From the NCBI GenBank assembly GCA_009837885.1, contig VXSP01000045.1, forward strand, positions 234,174 to 298,173: a DNA stretch of 64,000 nucleotides, given 5' to 3'. This stretch comes from Holophagales bacterium. GTDB taxonomy: Bacteria > Acidobacteriota > Thermoanaerobaculia > Multivoradales > Multivoraceae. Each line of letters opens with the position of its first letter. Positions within the stretch are counted from its first letter, which is position 1. The notes beneath the pieces were generated by a model that was not told the DNA's origin, ran no database searches, and saw only the letters and a program-made list of their open reading frames with translations. This document shows, in pieces, positions 8,864 to 15,190 of the stretch. The position numbers and the translations under genes were made by a program.

Positions 8864-10168
8864 ATGCGGAGAGTGACCATGAACTGGGGGCTCGTGATCG
8901 GCGCACTGGCGAGTCTGATCACGGTTTCGAGCCTGGCCTGTGGGGGGAAGGCCGAGTCAGGGGACGATGGTGAGGATGACGCTCGCACCAGCGAGGACCT
9001 GAGCTGGGCGGTTCCGAACCCCGATGCGCCAAGTCCGGGAGACCAGGCTCCTCCTCTCGCCATCGAAGAGACGTTGAACGGTCCCGGCGATGGTGACGCG
9101 GATTGGCCGGCGTTGAAGGGGAAGGCGACCGTCCTGGAGTTCTGGGCGACCTGGTGCGCGCCCTGTGTCCAGGTCATCCCACATCTGAACGAACTGGCGG
9201 ACGAAATGCCAACGGAGGACATCCGATTCGTCTCCGTAACGGACGAGGCGGAGGAAGTTGTGGCGCCTTTCCTCGAGTCGACCCCCATCTCCGGCCTGGT
9301 CGGCCTCGATCTCGACAGATCGGTCTTTCGGGACTACGGAGTTCTGGCGATACCGACTACGTTTCTCGTGGACCGGGAGGGGGTGATTCAGGGGGTCACC
9401 CACGCACGTGACTTGAGTAGGGAACACTTGCTGGACCTGATCGGAGGCCGGCGGCCCGATGTTCCGGAGATTGGAGACATCGAAGGGATGCTCGAGCTCA
9501 AGGCGCTGGATGAGCTGACCGCTCGTGCCGACGGCGACCATCTCATGGTGAAGGGATCGAGGGGAGAACTCCTGATGCTCTTCGCCCCGACGGAGAAGGC
9601 GGAGTACGCGATGAGTCGAACTCCGGATGAGGTCCGGATGGTCTCGGCCGACCCGGCCCTGATCCTCCGCGTTGCCTACGGTGTTCGGCCGGGCCGGTTC
9701 GTGATGGAAACAGAGCTGCCCGATCAGAAGTACGACGTCGCGGTGATGACCGGCGGTAGGCCCGAGCTCGTAGAACCGATGTTCCGCCAGATTGTCACGG
9801 CGGGTCTGGGAATCGAGGTTGCTTGGGAAGAGCGAATAGTGGATGCGTACGTAGTCGTCCAGAAGGGTGAGCCGAAGCTCAAACCTCTTCCTGATTCCGC
9901 TCGGTACGGCTACTCGGTGTCGTCGGACTCGCTGGGGGCCACAGACCTGGATGGCCTCGCGGACCAGGTCGCCCGTCTGCTGGAGCGCCCAACCGTGAAT
10001 GAGACGGGCATCGCGGGTCGCTACCAGATCCTGGTGGAGTTCGATGCGCCTGAACCGGAAGCCATCTTCCAGGCGATCGACGACACCTTGGGGCTGGTTG
10101 TGGTTGAGGAGAAACGGGCGGTCGAGATGCTGGTTGTCAGGGAGGCCGCTGCGAACGAACCGGAGTAG
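8864..10168 (+). CDS. Exported TlpA-like thioredoxin fused to TIGR03435-type domain
   Basis: 434 residues. The N-terminal signal ends in a lipobox-like SSLAC (C26). A thioredoxin fold follows with the redox motif WCAPC (C98, C101), the cis-proline segment GVLAIPTTFLVD and a C-terminal helix. From about residue 225 the sequence matches the pattern of the TIGR03435 family, first described in Solibacter: GRPELVEPMFRQIV, GRYQILVEFDAPEPEA, then LGLVVVEEKRAVEMLVV. Known fusions of this kind sit behind BlaI/M56 pairs. The protein probably works in the periplasm on thiols or as an assembly factor; its substrate is unknown. A clear AAAGGAA ribosome site precedes the ATG. Confidence 0.85.
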   Translation: MRRVTMNWGLVIGALASLITVSSLACGGKAESGDDGEDDARTSEDLSWAVPNPDAPSPGDQAPPLAIEETLNGPGDGDADWPALKGKATVLEFWATWCAPCVQVIPHLNELADEMPTEDIRFVSVTDEAEEVVAPFLESTPISGLVGLDLDRSVFRDYGVLAIPTTFLVDREGVIQGVTHARDLSREHLLDLIGGRRPDVPEIGDIEGMLELKALDELTARADGDHLMVKGSRGELLMLFAPTEKAEYAMSRTPDEVRMVSADPALILRVAYGVRPGRFVMETELPDQKYDVAVMTGGRPELVEPMFRQIVTAGLGIEVAWEERIVDAYVVVQKGEPKLKPLPDSARYGYSVSSDSLGATDLDGLADQVARLLERPTVNETGIAGRYQILVEFDAPEPEAIFQAIDDTLGLVVVEEKRAVEMLVVREAAANEPE

Positions 10169-10214
10169 CGGCGCGGGCGGCGACGTGCGAGCCGGCTGGT
10201 AGCCTGCCCGCACC

Positions 10215-11582
10215 ATGACGAGAAAGGCCGTTGTCGCAGTTCTTGCACTCCTGGCGATCACTCTCCTAGCGGCTTGTGGCGCCCGTGCCGAGCCGGTGGA
10301 GCCCGCCGATCTCGCGATCGTCGGCGCCCGGCTCATCGACGGCACGGGCGTCGAACCCGTCGCCGACGCGGTCATCCTGATCGACGGCGGCCGGGTCCGG
10401 GCGGCCGGCCCGAGCGACGCCGTCGAGGTGCCCGACGGCACGGAAGTCGTCGACGCCGCCGGCAAGACGGTCATCCCGGGGCTCGTCGACCTGCACGCCC
10501 ACTACGGTGGACCGGTGGAGGCCACCGAGCAGGCGCTCCGGTCGCAGCTCTACTACGGCGTCACCACGACCCGGAGCATCGGCTCGGACCCCCCGGACAA
10601 AGTGGCCCTGATGCTGGAGGCGAACGCCGGGCGCCCTGACCTGCCGCGGGCGTTCACCGCCGGACTCGGCTTCTCGTACCCGGGCGGCTTCAACTCGGGT
10701 TTCACGAACACGCCGACGACGGAGGAAGAGGCGCGTGCCATGGTGCGTGCGCAGGCGGCCCTCGGTGTCCACTTCACGAAGATGTGGATCAACGAGGTCG
10801 AGGAACCCGGCCTGAAGATCCCGTTCGAGATCCGGGCCGCGATCGTCGACGAGTCGTACAAGAACGGGCTCATCCCGGTTGCCCACATCAACGAGGAAGC
10901 CGACGGCATGCAGCTCCTCGAGGTCGGCCTGAACGAGTTCATGCACACCACGGTGCGGACGTTCGGGCCGGGCGGCGGCGTGCCGATGGAGGACCCGGTG
11001 CCCAGCCAGGCGTTCCTCGACCTGTGCCTGGAGAAGAATTGCGGCTTCGCGCCGACCCTGTCGATCGTTCAGAACAACTGGCATTTCGCCGAGCATCCGG
11101 AGCTGCTGGAAGACCCGGAACTGCGGGCGGTGATGAACTCGCGTGTGCTCGAGCGCTGGAGCGACGAGGAGACCCGCGCCGCCGTTCTCGCGGCCGACGG
11201 TTTCGAGGGGCGCAAGCTCTCCTTCCGGCACATGCAGGACTTCGTCAAGACGCTCCACGACCATGGCATCAAGGTGGCGCTCGGTACCGACAGCGGCACG
11301 CCGAACGTGCCGATGGGGTGGGGCACCCACCACGAACTCGAGCTCTACGTCGAGGCGGGTCTCACGCCGATGGAGACGCTCGTCGCCGCCACGGCAACGG
11401 GCGCCGGCCGGGTGCCGCCGGTCGGCGAAGCGGACTTCGGGACACTTACCGCCGGCATGAGTGCCGACCTGATCGTGCTGAACGCCGATCCGCTAGCCGA
11501 CATCCGGAACACGCTCCAGATCGACCGCGTCATGCTGCGCGGCGAGTGGGTGGATCGCGACGCGCTGTTGCAGTCAGAGTAG
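10215..11582 (+). CDS. Amidohydrolase-family lipoprotein
   Basis: 455 residues with a lipoprotein signal ending LLAAC (about C20). The rest is a metal-dependent amidohydrolase (urease/imidazolonepropionase superfamily): a beta-sandwich N-terminus (DLAIVGARLIDGTG), the metal-binding HAH at H94/H96, then IPVAHINEEAD-type and ALGTDSGTPNVP segments carrying the later His and Asp ligands. The C-terminal AADLIVLNADPLADI closure is typical of the imidazolonepropionase/prolidase-like branch. The exact substrate cannot be told. There is no Shine-Dalgarno sequence, but a TAGCCT box lies 9 nt before the ATG, suggesting a leaderless mRNA. Confidence 0.88.
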   Translation: MTRKAVVAVLALLAITLLAACGARAEPVEPADLAIVGARLIDGTGVEPVADAVILIDGGRVRAAGPSDAVEVPDGTEVVDAAGKTVIPGLVDLHAHYGGPVEATEQALRSQLYYGVTTTRSIGSDPPDKVALMLEANAGRPDLPRAFTAGLGFSYPGGFNSGFTNTPTTEEEARAMVRAQAALGVHFTKMWINEVEEPGLKIPFEIRAAIVDESYKNGLIPVAHINEEADGMQLLEVGLNEFMHTTVRTFGPGGGVPMEDPVPSQAFLDLCLEKNCGFAPTLSIVQNNWHFAEHPELLEDPELRAVMNSRVLERWSDEETRAAVLAADGFEGRKLSFRHMQDFVKTLHDHGIKVALGTDSGTPNVPMGWGTHHELELYVEAGLTPMETLVAATATGAGRVPPVGEADFGTLTAGMSADLIVLNADPLADIRNTLQIDRVMLRGEWVDRDALLQSE

Positions 11583-11589
11583 AGCGACG

Positions 11590-13815
11590 CTGCTCTGCGG
11601 CTCGCTCGCATTCGGCGCCTCGTTCTCGTCCGGCGTCGCCATCGGTCAGGACGAGGCGAGCCGGCCGACCCGGACGGCGGTCGTCACGGTCGTGTCGGAG
11701 CCGATCCTCCTCGACGGCGTCCTGGACGAACCGGCGTGGCAATCGTCGCCCCGGATCGGCAACCTGGTGCAACGCATCCCGACGGAGGGCGCCGTGCCGA
11801 GCGAGCGCACGGAGGTCATCCTGCTTCGCGACGCGGACCACCTCTACATCGGCGTGATGTGCCACGACTCCGAGCCGGACCGGGTCCTCGCGTCCCAGAT
11901 GGCACGCGACGCCTCGCTCAGGGCGGACGACTACGTCGAGCTCCTGCTCGATACCTTCCGCGATCAGAGCAACGCCTACTACTTCTCGACGAACCCGAAC
12001 GGCGCCCTGGTCGACGGCCTCGTGTTCGCGAACGGCGAGACGAACGAGGATTGGGACGCCATCTGGAACGTCGCGACGCAGCGCTCGGACCGGGGCTGGA
12101 GCGCGGAGTTCGCCATCCCCTTCAAGAGCCTGAACTTCCCGCCGGACGGCGCGGTCTGGGGGTTCAACTTCAGCCGCAACATCCAGCGGAAGTTCGAGGA
12201 GGCGCGCTGGGCTGGCGCCCGTTTCGACGCGCAGTTCTTCCAGGTTTCGGAGGCGGGGGAGATCTCGGGCCTCGGGGGTTTGGAGCAGGGCCTCAGCCTG
12301 GACATCCGGCCGTTCGTTGCCGGGCGCTGGGATCACAGCGCCGCCAGTGGTGACGACAGCCTGCGCGGCAAGCCCGGGCTCGATCTGTTCTTCAACGTGA
12401 CGCCCAATCTGAAGCTGACGGCCACGTTGAACACCGACTTCGGCGAGACGGAGGTCGACGCGCGCCAGATCAATCTGACCCGTTTCTCGATCTTCTTCCC
12501 TGAGAAACGGTCATTCTTCCTCCAGGATGCCGGCGTCTTCAACTTCGCGACCACCGGGGTTAGCCAGCCGGGAGGCATTCCCAGCACGGGTGCGGAGATC
12601 TTCCCCTTCTTCAGCCGCCGCATCGGTCTGCTGGGAGGCCGGGAGGTGCCGCTCGACTACGGGCTGAAGCTGACCGGCAGGGTGGGACGGACGGAAGTCG
12701 GCGTGCTCAACGTCGGCACGCGCGACACCTCGTTCGCCCCTGACCAGAGCCTGTTCGTCGGCCGGGTCCGGCAGAACTTCTGGCAGCAGTCCTACGTCGG
12801 CGCGCTCGTCACCAGCGGCAACCAGGCCCTCGCGACGGACGCCACCACGATGGGCGTGGACCTCCGTCTGGCCACCTCCGACATTCTGGGCAGCGGCCGG
12901 AACTTCGTCTTCAACGCCTGGGGACTCGAGAGCGACAACGAGGGCACTCCTGGAGAAGGCACTGCGGACAACGACGCGTCCTTCGGCTTCGCGGCCGCGT
13001 TCCCGAACGACCGGTACGACGCCCAGGTGCAGTGGCGCGAGATCCAGGAGAACTTCGATCCCGCGCTCGGCTTCGTTCAGCGCCGCAACGTACAGATGCT
13101 GCGACTCGGCGCCAGCTTCAACCCGCGGCCGAAGAACCAGTGGCTGGGCATCCAGCAGATGTACCACGACATCTTCTACACGGAGTTCAGCCGGCTCGAC
13201 AACGGCCTGGTCGAGAGCCGGGACTTCTACTTCACGCTCGTCGACTGGCACTTCCAGTCGGGCGATTCGCTGCACAGCCTGTTCGACGTGAACCCGACCT
13301 ACGAACGGCTGTTCGAGCCGTTCGAGATCTCTCCCGGCGTGGTCCTGCCGCCAGGCGAGTACGACTTCACGCCGCTCCGGATCTTCTTCACCTCGGCGCA
13401 GAAGCGCCGGCTCCAGGGGAGCTTCGGAGTCACCTTCGGCAGCTTCTGGTCGGGAGACGCCGAGACGGTCAGCGTGAGCCTTAGGTACTCCGCGCCGCCA
13501 CGGTTGACGATCAGCGTGAACACGAGCCAGACCTTCGCGCGGCTGCCGCAGGGCGACTTCGTCGCCAGAATCCACCGGGCCGAGTTCAACTACGCCCTCT
13601 CGCCCAGGCTGTCCTTCGCGAACGTGCTGCAGTTCGACAACCGTTCGGGGAATCTCGGCTTCCAGGGCCGGGTGCGCTGGACCCTCGAGCCGGGCAACGA
13701 CCTGTTCTTCATCTTCGGCCAGGGCTGGGTGCAGGAGGTGGGCGAGCGGGGAACCGACTTCCGGCAGCAGGACTCGAGGCTGGCGGTGAAGGCGCAGTAC
13801 ACCTTCCGTTTCTGA
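11590..13815 (+). CDS. DUF5916/CBM9-like outer-membrane protein (start unclear)
   Basis: The clear domain content begins at the GTG at 11692 (707 residues): a carbohydrate-binding family 9-like module (ILLDGVLDEPAW to about residue 200). A DUF5916 region follows, ending in beta strands and a C-terminal aromatic residue (QYTFRF), as in outer-membrane barrels. In-frame codons before 11692 read as a good signal peptide (LLCGSLAFGASFSSGVAIGQD) beginning about 11590. However, no ATG, GTG or TTG is in frame back to the stop at 11494. A CTG at 11590 is the nearest candidate and is used here for the boundary. Either a rare start or a sequence error is possible. Only 7 bp separate it from the amidohydrolase stop codon. 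Confidence 0.75.
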   Translation: MLCGSLAFGASFSSGVAIGQDEASRPTRTAVVTVVSEPILLDGVLDEPAWQSSPRIGNLVQRIPTEGAVPSERTEVILLRDADHLYIGVMCHDSEPDRVLASQMARDASLRADDYVELLLDTFRDQSNAYYFSTNPNGALVDGLVFANGETNEDWDAIWNVATQRSDRGWSAEFAIPFKSLNFPPDGAVWGFNFSRNIQRKFEEARWAGARFDAQFFQVSEAGEISGLGGLEQGLSLDIRPFVAGRWDHSAASGDDSLRGKPGLDLFFNVTPNLKLTATLNTDFGETEVDARQINLTRFSIFFPEKRSFFLQDAGVFNFATTGVSQPGGIPSTGAEIFPFFSRRIGLLGGREVPLDYGLKLTGRVGRTEVGVLNVGTRDTSFAPDQSLFVGRVRQNFWQQSYVGALVTSGNQALATDATTMGVDLRLATSDILGSGRNFVFNAWGLESDNEGTPGEGTADNDASFGFAAAFPNDRYDAQVQWREIQENFDPALGFVQRRNVQMLRLGASFNPRPKNQWLGIQQMYHDIFYTEFSRLDNGLVESRDFYFTLVDWHFQSGDSLHSLFDVNPTYERLFEPFEISPGVVLPPGEYDFTPLRIFFTSAQKRRLQGSFGVTFGSFWSGDAETVSVSLRYSAPPRLTISVNTSQTFARLPQGDFVARIHRAEFNYALSPRLSFANVLQFDNRSGNLGFQGRVRWTLEPGNDLFFIFGQGWVQEVGERGTDFRQQDSRLAVKAQYTFRF

Positions 13816-13868
13816 CGGAGGTTTGGGGGAGCCGACATCGGTGCGGCTTGGCGCACAGGAAGTCATCG

Positions 13869-13902
13869 GACCTGTTGTCAACAAATGAGTTGACAACAGG
13901 TC
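13869..13902 (+). promoter_or_regulatory. 14-bp inverted repeat covering a consensus -35 box
   Basis: Arms 13869-13882 and 13889-13902 are perfectly complementary around a 6-nt centre (AAATGA). The core is CCTGTTGTCAAC / GTTGACAACAGG. A third partial copy, CTGTTGTC, follows directly at 13902-13909. The right arm contains TTGACA (13890-13895), a perfect -35 hexamer. A bound dimer here would block polymerase, so this looks like an operator for the two-ATPase operon. It could also fold as a terminator for the upstream gene, but no U tract follows. Confidence 0.7.
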
Positions 13903-13918
13903 TGTTGTCTGATCTCAT
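13890..13918 (+). promoter_or_regulatory. Predicted promoter of the two-ATPase operon
   Basis: TTGACA (13890-13895), a 17-bp spacer and TCTCAT (13913-13918, 4 of 6 matches to TATAAT). A second short palindrome, CATGCC-G-GGCATG (13916-13928), overlaps the -10 end. The expected transcript start is about 30 bp before the GTG start at 13958, leaving room for the GGAG at 13944-13947. Confidence 0.5.
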
Positions 13919-13957
13919 GCCGGGCATGCCCCACCGCATTCACGGAGTGACTGTCGC

Positions 13958-15190
13958 GTGAGATCTTCCACAGGCCGCTGGGTATCCGGCACCGATTTCT
14001 TCGGCCGCAAGGCCGAACTTCGTCAACTTGACGCCTTGGTTCGAGAACGGAACCATGTCCTTCTGACAGGCCCGCGCCGCATGGGCAAGACCAGCATCGT
14101 CCGAGAGCTTGGGCGTCGCCTTGAGGACGATGATTGGCTCTTCGTATTCGTGGACCTCGAGGGTGCGGGGAGCCCGGAGGACGCCGTGGCCGACATGGCG
14201 CAGGCTGTCTGTGCCCACGCGGATGTTGCGCGTCGCTTTGCGGACCGTGCCGGCCGCTGGTTTCGCCACCGATTCGAGGAGGCTGGTGCAGCCGGGTTTC
14301 GCTTTCGGGTCCGTTCCGGCCTGGACACGGGCAGTTGGCGCCGCCTCGGCGAGCGCCTGTTCCGCGAATGCGGGCGGCACGATCGTTCCGTGCTCTTGGC
14401 CCTTGACGAACTGCCCATCTTTCTCAAGCGGATGCTGAATGAAGATGGAAATCCGAAGCGGGTAGACGAGTTCCTTAGCTGGCTCCGCGGTGCGTTGCAG
14501 TCGATGGGTGATGGTGCCCCGGTGCTCCTCGTATCGGGCTCCATCGGGCTGGAGCCCCTCCTGCGTAGAGTCGGGCTTCCAGACCGGATCAACCACCTCT
14601 ATACGGTCCGCCTGCCGCCGTGGGACCGGCGTACCAGCGTGGCGTGCATCGAGTGTCTGGCGGAGAGCCACGACCTCGACCTGGGGCATGGCGTCGCGAG
14701 GGCCGTCTACGAAACCCTGGGTATCGGTGTTCCTCACCACGTTCAAGGCTTCTTCGCGCGCTTGCGCGACTACGCGACGATGCATGGGCGCCGCAGCGTG
14801 GCCGTGACCGATGTCCGAGCGGTGTATCTGAACGACGTGCTCGGCCCGTCGGGTCAGGCCGACTTGATGCACTGGGAGACGCGTCTCGGGGAGGCGCTCG
14901 ACGATGAGACGTTCTGCCTTGCCATGGAGATCCTGGCAGAAGCCGCCACCCAGGGCGCCTTCACGCCGTCGGCGCGCGCCTGCTTGATTCTCCTGTACTC
15001 CGAGGTCGTCGACGATTCCGAGGCCCGTGTTGCCGAGGCGCTTGAGGTGCTCGTCCACGATGGTTATCTCACCTTGGCCGAGGATGGGTACCGCTTTCAG
15101 CTGCACCTTTTGCGGGACTGGTTGGCAGCGCGCTTTCGTGATCACCATGTACCTATCGAGGGGCGCGCCGGCAACGATTCCCCGGTTTGA
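13958..15190 (+). CDS. P-loop ATPase with C-terminal winged-helix-like region (ATPase A)
   Basis: 410 residues from a GTG. It resembles the archaeal-type/MNS ATPases related to STAND proteins. The family opener FFGRKAEL (14-21) is followed by Walker A GPRRMGKTS (38-46) and Walker B VLLALDE (D150, E151). A sensor-like VLLVSGSIGLE segment lies near 185-195. The C-terminal 120 residues look helical and end in a winged-helix-like LILLYSEVVDD ... LEVLVHDGYLTL region. No nuclease, protease or transmembrane effector is visible. It overlaps the next ATPase gene by a TTGA junction, so the two are almost surely one operon. Possible roles include signalling, a defence NTPase or DNA-bound regulation; none is proven. 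Confidence 0.78.
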   Translation: MRSSTGRWVSGTDFFGRKAELRQLDALVRERNHVLLTGPRRMGKTSIVRELGRRLEDDDWLFVFVDLEGAGSPEDAVADMAQAVCAHADVARRFADRAGRWFRHRFEEAGAAGFRFRVRSGLDTGSWRRLGERLFRECGRHDRSVLLALDELPIFLKRMLNEDGNPKRVDEFLSWLRGALQSMGDGAPVLLVSGSIGLEPLLRRVGLPDRINHLYTVRLPPWDRRTSVACIECLAESHDLDLGHGVARAVYETLGIGVPHHVQGFFARLRDYATMHGRRSVAVTDVRAVYLNDVLGPSGQADLMHWETRLGEALDDETFCLAMEILAEAATQGAFTPSARACLILLYSEVVDDSEARVAEALEVLVHDGYLTLAEDGYRFQLHLLRDWLAARFRDHHVPIEGRAGNDSPV

